Source of the DNA: Macropodus opercularis
Taxonomy: Eukaryota; Chordata; Actinopteri; Anabantiformes; Osphronemidae
Length of the DNA: 64,000 nucleotides
Assembly: GCA_030770545.1 (NCBI GenBank)
Contig: CM061106.1
Span: forward strand, 13,806,001 to 13,870,000
Reading direction: 5' to 3'
Position 1 is the first letter of the stretch. Each line of letters starts with the position of its first letter. The position numbers were made by a program, and so were the translations under genes. The notes beneath the pieces were generated by a model. The model made no database searches. It was given only the letters and a program-made list of their open reading frames with translations, and was not told where the DNA came from. Shown here in pieces: positions 1 to 10,275 of the stretch.

Positions 1-2595
1 GAGACGCTTGCTCTCTAGACTGTTTTCCCAGATGGAAGAGGATAAATGTGACACAGTTGACTGAGCTCAACCAGCTCATGTCATAAGGATAAATCACTGC
101 GTTGTGTTTGCATTTGACTCACTGTGTTTAGTGTTTACTCAGTGAACTAACTCACTCTGCTTGGAAGCCTGGTTTTCTATGGACACATGGCAGATGTCTG
201 GCATTGCTGTAAGTTGTTAAGCCAATGCAGGATGACAGAGAGCTTTGAGAAAACCCATCCACAGAACATGCTGACGCCACACAGACAGCACCTGGTCAGT
301 TCCAACGCAGGGCTGGAATGTTGGGAGGTGACTGTGATGACGCTGCACCGTAGTGTAGCCAGCAGAGTTTTCCATGCTTTTGATTTTCTCAAGCAGTTTG
401 TCAGCAGGTGACAAACGTGTGTTTGCCTGCAGTCAAGCAAAGAGATTAAAGTCAGCTCTGTTCCACAGGCTGGTTTGTCAGTTATTGTGAAAAGATCAAA
501 CCTGTTTCCTCTAATGGAACCAGGGGATCAGAGAAACCGTGTTTCTCCAGGTAGATTTCTCCTGCACTACACCAACCTCTCTGCCATGTAACTGTGTAAC
601 TGGATTATGTGGTTAAAAACAAGTAGGAACAAAGTCTTTGCACAAACAGAATCTGTGATCCCTGCTTCCAAAACAGACCAAGGCAGACTCAGCTGCTTGT
701 ATAGGTGCATTTTCAGGTTTCTCATCTAGACTCTGTCCTGGATTCTCAGAGGAATCTAAAAACCCAAATTGTTAAATTGTTGCCATGGACTTGAAATCAC
801 TGCCTGTGAGCCGAACACATGCTAAGTGCTCTCGCTAGCAGCACTAAAGCAGAGTGAACACACACCTGGAACTCAGCTTCCTCCCACAGCTGCAACAGGT
901 AGAGAAGCAGCCTGATGGAAACAGGAAAGCGACAGAACAGCTTCCTTCAGCATATTTATCCTGTCTTTAACTCACCAGACTTTCAGTGGGTCAACATTAG
1001 GAAACTGGGCGTGACTAACACCCTGTTACACACTAATGTTCTAGTTCTGTTAAGACCTAACTGATGCAAACGTTCAGACATGTGTAACTTGCTCTTTTCA
1101 ACGTGTCAAAGTGAGGGAACGCAGACTTTTAGACTGACCTGTGTTTCAGTTCTAACTCTTTTTAAACCTCAAGCCAAGTGTGAGCATCTCTGGCAGCGCT
1201 GCACTGACGCAACTGCTCCATTTCTTCAAGGATTCCTTGGTTTGTCTCCAGATGCGCATGGCAGACGCTGAAGAAGATGCATCTACAGCAGGAAAGAAGG
1301 TGAGGAGCTGAAAACTATCAGTCATCAACACATCAGAGACGGGAGTGAACAGAATAAATGATCAGTGGTGCCACACTGCTGGACATTTCACCAGGCTCCT
1401 CAGTTCACTGGCACCTGAGGAGACAACCAGTCAGCACAGAGACGCTTCCTGCTAATCACTGCAGACACACAAGTAGCTGTGGACCATCAGGACACACCAC
1501 ACACTGTGGTCCAACACTGGAGGAAAGTGACTCTGGAGGACAAGGGTTGTCTCTGCCAGCACCACAGCCACTGCTCAGTCATTGTGAACAGCTGCATCAC
1601 TATGACCATAGGATGTGTGAGAGGAAGCATCTCCTCCTGTGTCGCTGCCATCTTGAAGCAGACGCCATGTTGAAGTACAGAAGGGACAGGTTTCATGGTG
1701 ATGACAGGCTGCTCAGTTTGTTTGATCTAATGAATCATTTCCACAGATCAGACCCAGGAACAACAAGTACATTGGTCCTTTAACCTACGTTGGTCCTTCT
1801 GACGTCATGCAGCAACATATTATTCTCCCAGTTCGTCTCCTGCATTAAAACAGTTTCACGTCTTGCTGCTGTGTCGCTGTATGAACAACCACAACCTGAG
1901 AAAGTGAAGCCTTTTGCATCTCAGCAGGTCCAGACTTTGTTTCTCAGTTCAGGTCAATGAAGGTTTCAGCGACAGAACTAAAAGTGAGTGAATGAAATGC
2001 ACCAAGTGCCATGATGTGTTTCTTTACCACTAAACCAATGTTACATTGGCATGAATGTCTTGTTTAAGTATTATGCAAGACGTTCACACTTTAAAAGGAA
2101 AAATGACTCAGGACAAAATCGCTCACGTCTCTCTGCTTGTTTTGTACTGCAGCTTGTGCTGAGAGCAGTTGACTGGTACAGGAAGCACCTTCAGCCTCCT
2201 GCAGCCGTCAGAGGTGCGTTTGTTCAGTGTTTGACCTTGAGCTTTGCTGTGTCAGCGCCTCTGGTTGCTGTGGAGTCTACATTCTGTCGGACTATCTTAT
2301 TTCTCTATATGTTGCCTCATACTTGCTGCTTGTGTTAAATCTGTGCAGTGGTTTGTTTCTGAATATTTATTGGTGTTATGTTGTCTGGCTTCACTTTAAT
2401 CCCCTCACTGTGAACAAGTAGTGGCACAGGTTGACAAAAACAAATACAGGAACATGGATCTAGTTACAGGTACAAGAATTCACAAGCACTGATGAATTCA
2501 CTACAGTTCACCAGGACTTACTCTACCAGTCTCGTGTCTGGTTTAGTTGTAGTTTTAACCAGTGTTAGTGTTTCAATGACTGTGGGGACATGTGT
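1..2595. other. No recognised gene
   Basis: Short open frames occur on both strands, but none has a recognisable domain. One 48-bp stretch (1252-1299) has a good acceptor (TTTGTCTCCAG) and donor (AAG|GTGAGG) and could be a small exon beginning ATGCGCATGG. It has no partner exon that I can identify, so I do not call a gene. Confidence 0.4.
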
Positions 2596-3185
2596 GCATT
2601 TTTTGGGTTAGAAGGGAAACTGCACAAATTTCCTGACCTGATCGACAAGAACTTGCTGTGGACTGAACATGAAGCTACAGGGAAAAGACCAGTTTGTCAG
2701 AACCTTCAAATCCAAGCTGACATTGTTCTCCAGAGAATCTGTCGAACGAACCTCTCCTTCATTTCTCCACAGTAGAATGAGGCGACAGAATGAAATACAG
2801 CAAATCACTGGTCGACCTGCAGAGAATTCTAGCGTTGGTTCTCAGAATTTAAAACCTGAGACTCTTCAGCTGGTGTCCTGTCCTCTGTCACAGGAGCAGC
2901 AGCTGGACCTGATCCATCTCCAGCCTGAGTCCATCTTAAAGTAGAGGTTCAGTCTCTAACCTGAACTTTCACGCTTCACTTAACGAAGCCACGTTTCCAA
3001 ACCTGGACGTCTCAGAGGAAGCTGACGTTGTTTGACTCAAACTACGTATGTGAGCAAACGTTCAGCGTCATGAACATCAACAAAGCCCATCACCGACCGA
3101 GTTTAACTGAGCAACACCTCAGATCTATGCTCCAACTAAACTAACTCCAGACTTTGATGCTCTGATAAAACAGGAGACCAACAAC
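2596..3185 (+). mobile_element. hAT-type transposase remnant, C-terminal part
   Basis: A decayed piece of a transposase of the hAT/ZBED/GTF2IRD2-like type. Two segments resemble that family's C-terminus: a frame near 2900-2940 reading QLDLIHLQPESILK, and about 100 bp later, in another frame, YVCEQTFSVMNINKAHHRPS followed by LTEQHLRSML. The second is the region of the hAT dimerisation domain. Frameshifts and stops separate the segments, so no active protein is made. The upstream catalytic part is not recognisable. Family assignment is from remembered motifs; I am fairly sure of hAT and unsure of the subfamily. Confidence 0.6.
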
Positions 3186-4355
3186 ACTGTTCCCACTGAA
3201 ACTGAACGTGAGACTCTGCTGTGTCATCAAATGAAGCCTTTCATGTGTAGGTGACTTTAGTGACAGGGATTAAAACGTGAATGAATGAGTTTGATGGTTG
3301 CATCTGCAGTGACTTTGGTTAAATACATGTATTCATGTTATCAGATGCATTGTTTTGTTTAATATATCATTCATTACACAGACGTTCCATAAATCTATAG
3401 AATGAACATGTTCATACACTGATAGGAGCAAACACACAGTGACACAGTAAATGTAAACATCATCAATGAGCTAATCTCCACAACTTCTGATTGTTTGTGT
3501 TATGTTTAATTATAATATAATCAGTACCAAATCATATATTAAGGATTAACATCACTCTGACACAGTTTAATCAACATTTCTAAATCATGTTTTGTTCAAG
3601 TTTCCATCTTGGTTTCACCTTGTTTGTTCCCCAACATTGCTCTTCCTCATTTCCTCCCTTGTCTTCTTCATGGTGACATGTCAATACTATCAGTAGTTAA
3701 CACTGGCTCCTTTTCTAATTCCTCTTCCTTAGAAGATCTCCTCGTTTTCTCCTCTAAGGCCTTTAATGTGACACAAACGTCCTTTTTTCATTTAATCTGT
3801 TCTGTTAGGACAAAAGGACTTTTTCAATTTTCTCCACCTGTAGAGAGAACGAGAGAACAGATCAGTGAGTGTTCACATCGTCCCATCATCAGCTGTCACA
3901 TCAATGGAAAGAACAGCAGGGACTTTAGTCGAGTTCAGAGCAGAAGTGCAGCAGCTTCCTTCCAGCTCATCTGAACGTCTTGGACTGTAGCTCACACACC
4001 TGCACACGTTTAGCATCAAGTCTGCTGACTCAGCAGATTTCATAATCGATAAACTGCTGAGTCATGGGTTTAGTGACAACTTCCTGTCGGTCCATGAAAG
4101 ACAGAATAACTGTGTGGTGACCAACATCTTCTCTGCTTGGAAACATCAGCTGACACAACAACAACAGTCGTCTTCATGATCACAACAAGCTTCTGGCTGA
4201 TCTGATGCTGACTGTTCTCTCTGTCTCTGTCTTTCTGCCACAGCTTCACTGAGAAGGTTGGAGCTTTACAGAAAACACTGGTATCTCTGCTGTGACACTA
4301 ACTGAGTTAACAAGACTGATGGAAGCAGCACAGACTGACTCCAACCTCTACTGAC
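3186..4355. other. No recognised gene, 3' of the NLR gene
   Basis: AT-rich DNA beyond the last LRR exon of the minus-strand NLR gene. I looked for a B30.2 (PRY-SPRY) exon, which often ends fish NLR genes, and saw none. There is no clear polyadenylation structure. Confidence 0.4.
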
Positions 4356-4522
4356 CTCAGAGTCACCAGTAGACAGACTGGACCAGGTCACGAAGAAGCT
4401 TCACTGATGGATCCTGCAGCTTGTTTCCTCTCAGGTCCAGTTGTGTCAGATGTGACGGGTTGGACTTCAGAGCTGAGGCCAGAGAATCACAGCTGATCTC
4501 TGACAAACTGCAGCCCCACAAA
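4356..4522 (-). CDS. NLR gene, LRR exon 5 (last, shortened)
   Basis: Fifth and probably last leucine-rich-repeat exon of the NLR gene. It starts after a TTATTCAG acceptor and reads CSLSEISCDSLASALKSNPS, then a normal LRR core LTQLDLRGNKLQD. It is 167 bp, whereas its sisters are 174 bp. The missing 7 bp lie near the 3' end and shift the frame, so reading stops at 4363-4365 (TGA) after LVQSVYW. A donor-like CTGAG|GTCAG still follows, as in the sister exons. The exon is therefore either a natural terminal exon using the new stop or a damaged internal exon. No further LRR exon is seen downstream, which favours the first. Confidence 0.7.
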
Positions 4523-4803
4523 CTGAATAATGAACCAAAGATGAAACAGTAGAAAACAAAGAGTCGGCTTGAAACCATTCAGTGTCTCATCGTGTGTTTG
4601 GAGCTGAAGACGCTTCAGGAAGTAGAAGTTTAGAAACTAGAAAATAAACAGTGAACGGTATAAACCACAGAAGAAGAAACCAGACGTTGCCATGGAGACG
4701 CTCGGTGTGGATCAGTAGAACATCAGCCTCATGTCTGCAGTTTAGCGTCAGCACAACGTTCACACCACATTAATCTACACAGAACTAAAACATGGAGTCT
4801 GAC

Positions 4804-4977
4804 CTCAGAGTCTCCAGTCGACAGTGAGGACTCTCCAGAAAACCACACAGATGCTTCACTGATGAATCCTGCAGGTTGTTGTAGCTCAGGTCCAGTTGTG
4901 TCAGATGTGACGGGTTGGACTTCAGAGCTGAGGCCAGAGAATCACAGCTGATCTCTGACAACCTGCAGTCACTCAAA
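4804..4977 (-). CDS. NLR gene, LRR exon 4
   Basis: A 174-bp exon (58 codons), the standard LRR exon size in fish NLR genes. Acceptor TTTATTCAG, donor CTGAG|GTCAGA, same phase at both ends, so it can be skipped or duplicated without breaking the frame. It encodes two ribonuclease-inhibitor-type repeats: CRLSEISCDSLASALKSNPS then LTQLDLSYNNLQDSSVKHL and an HCRLETLR end. It is nearly identical to exons 2 and 3, including the flanking intron, as expected for recent tandem duplication. Confidence 0.8.
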
Positions 4978-5256
4978 CTGAATAAAGAACCAAAGATGAA
5001 ACAGTAGAAAACAAAGAGTCAACTTAAAACCATTCAGTGTCTCATCGTGTGTTTGAAGCTAAAGACGCTTCAGGAAGTAGAAGTTTAGTAACTTGAAATA
5101 ACAGTCAACACACTAAACCACAGAAGAAGAAACCAGACGTTGCCATGGAGACCCTCAGTGTGGATCAGTAGAACATCAGCCTCATGTCTGCAGTTTAGTG
5201 TCAGCACAATGTTCACATCACATTAATCTACACAGAACTAAAACATGGAGTCTGAC

Positions 5257-5430
5257 CTCAGAGTCTCCAGTCGACAGTGAGGACTCTCCAGAAAACCACA
5301 CAGATGCTTCACTGATGAATCCTGCAGGTTGTTGAATCTCAGGTCCAGTTGTGTCAGATGTGATGGGTTGGACTTCAGAGCTGAGGCCAGAGAATCACAG
5401 CTGATCTCTGACAACCTCCAGCCCCTCAAT
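5257..5430 (-). CDS. NLR gene, LRR exon 3
   Basis: A 174-bp LRR exon with the same acceptor, donor and phase as its neighbours. The LRR core reads LTQLDLRFNNLQDSSVKHL; the variable positions on the putative concave face (RF here, SY in exon 4, SG in exon 2) are where the copies differ most. Upstream on the minus strand, its intron holds the 6-kb nested transposon block that separates it from exon 2. Confidence 0.8.
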
Positions 5431-5924
5431 CTGAATAAAGAACCAAAGATGAAACAGTAGAAAACAAAGAGTCAGCTTGAAACCATTCAGTGTCTCATCG
5501 TGTGTTTGGAGCTGAAGACGCTTCAAGAAGTAGAAGTTTAGAAACTAGAAGCTCACTGAAACATTTGATACTGAGGAAACATTTAATGGAGTCAAACTGA
5601 TGGAACCAGTCAAACAAACAGATCCAGAACTTCTGATTACGGCATCTTGGGTTTGAATATTGAGTCAGAACCAACATTATGGAGCCTTAGAAAAGTGTTG
5701 GAGCATCAGCTACTGGTAACAGATTTGATATTTTCTGACTGATTAACCCTCTGGCTTTGTTCGTTTTTACTACCCTTTCATTATGTTTGTGGCCAAAAAT
5801 GGCCCCAATCAAAATTAACTGTAATTCTTGTTTTTTTATGTGTTTTGCTACTTTGACTGCATAAATGTGTTAACTAGAATCAGTTCTTGTATTGAGCACT
5901 AGGTATTAATTAATTTTGAATTAT

Positions 5925-6001
5925 TTAACAGCAGCAGGATGTGCGAACAACAGTGGAGTGGTCTTTGCAGACAACTTTTCCACAGCTGGAGCATGTGCTT
6001 G
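5925..6001 (-). pseudogene. piggyBac transposase, C-terminal cysteine-rich end
   Basis: Read on the minus strand, this gives TSTCSSCGKVVCKDHS, a short spacer, then CCC and a TAA stop (5925-5927). The pattern CxxCGKxVCKxH is the zinc-binding tail of piggyBac transposases. The reading frame is cut at 6001/6002 by the start of the LTR, which shows that the retroelement landed inside the transposase gene. The rest of the protein is found at 10276 onward. Confidence 0.75.
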
Positions 6002-6909
6002 TGTCACGATCGGCAAGGCTGCCGATCAGATCCTCACTGGGTTAATCTCCACCCAGCGGAGTCACTCACCACACCCCCGTCATCTCCACGCACCTGCCTG
6101 ATTATTCACACCTGCCTCATTATCTGGTTTCTTAAACCCTCTGCTCAGTATCCTCCCTTGTCAGATCGTCGACCGTCACTCAGCGACCAGACCACAGCTT
6201 CGACCACAGCCTTGATCACGTTTTCGACCACGTCTCGGACTACGACTCCCGTGAGTGAATTACCCTCGCTTGTTCTGCCTTGATTCTCACGAGCCGATCA
6301 GACGCCAGACCGATGAGGGATTCATCCGATCGCAAACACCTTCGAGCTTTGGGATCACGCTTTCCTCGGAGGCTCTATAGGAACCGCGGAACCCGGCTCC
6401 CCCCGTCTCGTGCCCCGGTCACGGACCTCTTCCGGATTACTTGTGAGTTGTCGGCCAGTTTGGTCCGCCCTTTGTTTGCGTCTTTCTATTTTTGTTTGAA
6501 CTACTTGCTAGCCACCGGACTGACCGCACTGCGTGCGACGAGCACCGAGCGTCGGTGCAGATTCGTTTGGAGGACCACCGGCGAGACCGGTGCGCTTTAA
6601 GTTAAGACCTAGCCTTATGCCCGTCTGGACTCTAGTGGTTTTTGTGCTGTGCTGTTCTGCTCCTCTCCACCTTAGGCCAGAACCAGATCCGGCTTCCCCC
6701 AGCGGGCTTCGTCACCCTCGCTAGGGACTCCCGGACACCAGCCAATCCATGCTCGCCTGCCAGCCGATCTATCTCCGCCCTTTCTCTACCACCCTGCCCT
6801 GCCTTGCCTTGTTCATGTTTACTCAATAAACTCTTTTCTAATTAACCTCATCCTGTGATTCAGCCCGTTCCATCTCCCATGCTCCACACTCAGACCGTAA
6901 AACGTGACA
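6002..6909 (+). repeat. 5' long terminal repeat (908 bp)
   Basis: Begins TGTCACGATCGG and ends AAAACGTGACA, so the ends form a perfect 7-bp inverted repeat (TGTCACG/CGTGACA) with the canonical TG...CA. A polyadenylation signal AATAAA lies near 6825 in a pyrimidine-rich stretch, as expected at the R/U5 side. It begins exactly where the piggyBac frame breaks. An ATG-started frame follows 17 bp after the end. No second copy was seen downstream, so the 3' LTR is missing from this insertion. Base composition is GC-richer than the surrounding intron. Confidence 0.8.
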
Positions 6910-6926
6910 GCACGATCTGACCAACA

Positions 6927-8723
6927 ATGGAACCCGCTGAATCCGCCCACACCTTCGATCCTGACCAAGTCATCCAGACCCTCTTTAAACTCCTCGACTC
7001 CATACCTGACATTCTGGACTCCCCGACCAGTATATCCACGTTAAACTGGATTACAAGCTTCTACTCAGTTTATCCTGAGTTGAAGCTCCACCAGAGGTTC
7101 CCTGCACTGCTGGCCAGACAGGTCAGGCTTAGGAGGAGGGAGACACCCCCTCAACAGCCTGCATCCACGCCCAGCTCTCAGCCTGCATCCACGCCCAGCT
7201 CTCAGCCTGCATCCACGCCCAGCTCTCAGCCTGCATCCACGCCCAGCTCTCAGCCTGCATCCACGCCCAGCTCTCAGCCTGCATCCACGCCCAGCTCTCA
7301 GCCTGCATCCACGCCCAGCTCTCAGCCTGCATCCACGCCCAGCTCTCAGCCTGCATCCACGCCCAGCTCTCAGCCTGCATCCACGCCCAGCTCTCAGCCT
7401 GCATCCACGCCCAGCTCTCAGCCTGCATCCACGCCCAGCTCTCAGCCTGCATCCAAGCCCAGCTCTCAGCCTGCATCCAAGCCCAGCTCTCAGCCTGCAT
7501 CCAAGCCCAGCTCTCAGCCTGCATCCAAGCCCAGCTCTCAGCCTGCATCCAAGCCCAGCTCTCAGCCTGCATCCACGCCCAGCTCTCAGCCTGCATCCAC
7601 GCCCAGCTCTCAGCCTGCATCCACGCCCAGCTCTCAGCCTGCATCCACGCCCAGCTCTCAGCCTGCATCCACGCCCAGCTCTCAGCCTGCATCCACGCCC
7701 AGCTCTCAGCCTGCATCCACGCCCAGCTCTCAGCCTGCATCCACGCCCAGCTCTCAGCCTGCATCCACGCCGCTTCCAGCACGCCGGGCTGTGTTGCCTG
7801 GTCCCAAGCCGAGTACGACTTCCGGTACCACAGATCTTTCCTCTGGTCTCATGAGGTTCGAGCCTGCCCTTGCACCAGAGCTCGCTCCTCGCCTCTCTCC
7901 CTCGGAGGCTCGTGACATTTGGAAGGAGTTGAAGCACCAGGGGGACCCCCTTTTCTCGACACCAGTGTGCGTCACCCCACGCCAAGGCCATGCGGCTTCG
8001 CGCCAGTCCAGTTCAATGAACTCAGGGCCTCGGAACCTGTCTTTTGCCCATTGCCTCACTCTCCCCGAACCACTGTCTAGGCAGGAGGAGCCAACCATGC
8101 AGCCGGTTCCGCTGCGGACACTGCCTCAGTTCGTGGCCTACTGGGCCACCCTTCGTGCTCGTGCCCATGCCCGATCCCTCACTATTCGGATTCAAGCTCC
8201 ATCAGTTCTCGCCGTCCTAACCATCCAGCTTCCCCCATACGTCTCGCCAGGTCTGCCGCCCATGCTCCACGCCACGCAGAACCTGCCGCCCATGCTCCAC
8301 GCCACGCAGAACCTGCCGCCCATGCTCCACGCCACGCAGAACCTGCCGCCCATGCTCCACGCCACGCAGAACCTGCCGCCCATGCTCCACGCCACGCAGA
8401 ACCTGCCGCCCATGCTCCACGCCACGCAGAACCTGCCGCCCATGCTCCACGCCACGCAGAACCTGCCGCCCATGCTCCACGCCACGCAGAACCTGCCGCC
8501 CATGCTCCACGCCACGCAGAACCTGCCGCCCATGCTCCACGCCACGCAGAACCTGCCGCCCATGCTCCACGCCACGCAGAACCTGCCGCCCATGCTCCAC
8601 GCCACGCAGAACCTGCCGCCCATGCTCCACGCCACGCAGAACCTGCTCCTGTATTGCCCCCTGGTTCTGTGTTTTCAAGGTCCATCACTAACTCTCGCCG
8701 GAGAGAGAGGAGAGAGGTGGTAA
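6927..8723 (+). CDS. Retroelement ORF, gag-position protein with two repeat arrays
   Basis: A 598-codon frame starting 17 bp after the LTR, in the position of gag. Residues 1-75 (MEPAESAHTFDPDQVIQTLF...) are an ordinary, probably helical, sequence that I do not recognise. Residues ~77-282 are 25 full copies of an 8-residue unit (PASTPSSQ, five copies with K for T). A unique part follows (~285-440, containing FVAYWATLRARAHARSLTIR), then 13 copies of LPPMLHATQN (~443-572) and a short tail. No protease, reverse transcriptase, RNase H or integrase motif is present here or downstream, so the element is non-autonomous. Whether it is translated is unknown. Antisense open frames across the arrays are by-products of the repeats. 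Confidence 0.55.
   Translation: MEPAESAHTFDPDQVIQTLFKLLDSIPDILDSPTSISTLNWITSFYSVYPELKLHQRFPALLARQVRLRRRETPPQQPASTPSSQPASTPSSQPASTPSSQPASTPSSQPASTPSSQPASTPSSQPASTPSSQPASTPSSQPASTPSSQPASTPSSQPASTPSSQPASTPSSQPASKPSSQPASKPSSQPASKPSSQPASKPSSQPASKPSSQPASTPSSQPASTPSSQPASTPSSQPASTPSSQPASTPSSQPASTPSSQPASTPSSQPASTPSSQPASTPLPARRAVLPGPKPSTTSGTTDLSSGLMRFEPALAPELAPRLSPSEARDIWKELKHQGDPLFSTPVCVTPRQGHAASRQSSSMNSGPRNLSFAHCLTLPEPLSRQEEPTMQPVPLRTLPQFVAYWATLRARAHARSLTIRIQAPSVLAVLTIQLPPYVSPGLPPMLHATQNLPPMLHATQNLPPMLHATQNLPPMLHATQNLPPMLHATQNLPPMLHATQNLPPMLHATQNLPPMLHATQNLPPMLHATQNLPPMLHATQNLPPMLHATQNLPPMLHATQNLPPMLHATQNLLLYCPLVLCFQGPSLTLAGERGERW
7158..7770 (+). repeat. Minisatellite, 24-bp unit, 25 full copies
   Basis: The unit CCTGCATCCACGCCCAGCTC plus TCAG repeats with essentially no errors. 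Copies 1-12 and 18-25 carry ACG and copies 13-17 carry AAG (Thr to Lys), in one solid block; a partial copy ends the array. The high identity implies recent expansion or homogenisation. The period is a multiple of three, so the frame stays open. Confidence 0.95.
8253..8642 (+). repeat. Minisatellite, 30-bp unit, 13 copies
   Basis: Thirteen identical copies of a unit beginning CTGCCGCCCATGCTCCACGC and ending CACGCAGAAC, coding LPPMLHATQN in the retroelement frame. The array is a multiple of three and open in several frames on both strands. Confidence 0.95.
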
Positions 8724-9121
8724 ACATATGGAGGCTAGCCTGGAGCGACGCCTGTTTCCCAAGGCCCTTCCGGTGGCTTAAGTGGGAGGAGGTTCTCGTC
8801 CGGCTCGCTGACGATGGTCCTGAAGATACTTCGGTGTGTTTATCCACCACAAGCCCGGAACGAGCAGCCCTGATGCCGGTAGCTGATTCCTGCCCTCTTC
8901 CGTCCATGCCTGTCTCCACAGACCCAGGGGAGGCCGCTCTGCCCATGCCTGTCCCCACGGACCCAGGGGAAGCCGCTCCGTCCACGTCTGCTCCATTCAA
9001 GACTGGTGAGTCTCTTGGGTTCACACCCACTGACTGCAGGAACCAGCAGGACCCACCTAGGCTCCGTAGCCACCGCCGTCGGCTGTCCCGAGGTCCTCAC
9101 CATGTCAGACGCAGACCTTCA

Positions 9122-9349
9122 CGCCATAGGAGCCACAGGCGCCGGCCGCCCAGGCCATCACGCCATAGGAGCCACAGGCGCCGGCCGCCCAGGCCATCAC
9201 GCCATAGGAGCCACAGGCGCCGGCCGCCCAGGCCATCACGCCATAGGAGCCACAGGCGCCGGCCGCCCAGGCCATCACGCCATAGGAGCCACAGGCCGCG
9301 GCTGCCCAGACCATCACGCCATAGGAGCCACAGGCCGCCCAGACCGCCA
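9122..9349 (+). repeat. Minisatellite, 39-bp unit, 6 copies
   Basis: Units begin CGCCATAGGAGCCACAGGC at 9122, 9161, 9200, 9239, 9278 and 9317; the first four are identical, the fifth is variant and the sixth is 33 bp. In the 9006 frame it reads HAIGATGAGRPGH; in the 8654 frame it gives an arginine/proline-rich repeat. Confidence 0.9.
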
Positions 9350-9824
9350 CGCCACTGCAACAATCGACGGCGGTCGCCCAGGGTTCTACGCCGCCGTCAC
9401 CACCACCGCCGATGTCGACCACCCAGACCCCCACGCCACAACAAGTTTTGCCTCAAACGTTTTCCCGAACTCGTCCCCCGGGAGGGGCCGTCCCAGACGC
9501 TCTTGTTATGCACGGGGCTATGGAAGGACTCGCCCTGTACTCTTGTCTTGTCCCAGATGTCCTCGTCATGTGCGGCCCTTTGGAGGGACTCGCTTCCTTC
9601 TCGCGTCCTTGCTTTGTTTCAGGTTTCCTGGTGTTGTGCGGCCTGGGGGGTCCACACAGGTTCCTGCCTCTGTTTCCGGCGGTCCCAAGGAGGGTCCGTT
9701 CCAGTTCTCGCCATGCCTCGCAGGTGTCCTCATCATGTGCGGCCCTTTGGAAGGATTCGCTCCCTGTCCTTGCTTTGTTCCAGGTGTCCTGGTATTGTGC
9801 GGCCTGGAGGGCTCACACAGGTTC

Positions 9825-10097
9825 CTGGCCCTGGCGACCCCGGGAGGGGTTCGTCTTCTGTTCCTGGCTCTGACGACCCCTGGGGGGGTTTGTCTTCTGT
9901 TCCTGGCTCTGACGACCCCTGGGGGGGTTTGTCTTCTGTTCCTGGCTCTGACGACCCCTGGGGGGGTTCGTCTTCTGTTCCTGGCTCTGACGACCCCTGG
10001 GGGGGTTCGTCTTCTGTTCCTGGCTCTGACGACCCCTGGGGGGGTTAGTCTTCTGTTCCTGGCTCTGGCGTCCCCAGGAGGGGTCGTCCGCCTTCCG
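9825..10097 (+). repeat. Minisatellite, 39-bp unit, 7 copies
   Basis: Units begin CTGGCTCTGACGACCCCTGG at 39-bp steps from 9825; the first and last copies are diverged. Each has a run of seven Gs. This is the fourth separate array within one retroelement and again has a period divisible by three. Confidence 0.9.
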
Positions 10098-10275
10098 TTC
10101 TGGTCCCGACAGCCCCGGGGGGGGTTCGCCATCTGTCCTGGCCCCGGCAACACAGTGGTGGGAGGACCGCGCGCTGCGTCAGCTTGTTGTCCTCTTCCTA
10201 TGGCTGCACAGTTCACACCTTCTCCTCAGTTTGCTCGAGGGCTGTGGATCATGCCCTGACTCTTAGTGCTGTAAC

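Larger units (their letters stand above)
4356..5550 (-). repeat. Tandem ~453-bp cassette, each with one LRR exon
   Basis: The exon and its intron repeat as a unit: the words CATGGAGTCTGACCTCAGAG (4791, 5244) recur exactly 453 bp apart, and intron words such as GACGTTGCCATGGAGAC recur in step. A third complete edge lies at 11753, beyond the inserted transposons. Intron sequence matches through about 5550, then resumes at about 11622, which brackets the insertion. Confidence 0.85.
9006..10259 (+). pseudogene. Retroelement internal region, second open frame
   Basis: A 417-codon open stretch in the same frame as the 6927 ORF but separated from it by stops after 8723. It overlaps a second long frame (8654-10048) in another phase, so it is unclear which, if either, is coding. 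It contains two 39-bp arrays and imperfect ~200-bp duplications (words such as GTCATGTGCGGCCCTTTGGA near 9565 and 9730). No polymerase motif is visible. The piggyBac sequence resumes just after it, at about 10260-10290, so the retroelement's 3' end, including polypurine tract and 3' LTR, is absent. I describe this as repetitive internal sequence rather than a proven gene. Confidence 0.4.

Noticed and set aside
1252..1299. A small coding exon (MRMADAEEDASTAGKK)
   Set aside because: Splice sites look good but no partner exon was found within reach, and 48 bp is too little to judge.
1..4355. A B30.2 (PRY-SPRY) exon at the 3' end of the NLR gene
   Set aside because: No frame on the minus strand shows the conserved motifs; the gene seems to end at the last LRR exon.
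7158..7770. CRISPR-like array
   Set aside because: Units are directly adjacent without spacers, and the DNA is vertebrate; it is a minisatellite.
7065..7991. Long antisense open frames (up to 308 codons) across the 24-bp array, and similar ones at 8182-9030
   Set aside because: They exist only because a stop-free unit with a period divisible by three is repeated; their peptides are pure repeat, with no start context or domain.
6927..8723. Host gene for a proline-rich structural or mucin-like protein
   Set aside because: It begins 17 bp after a TG...CA LTR and lies inside a piggyBac gene, so a retroelement ORF explains it better.
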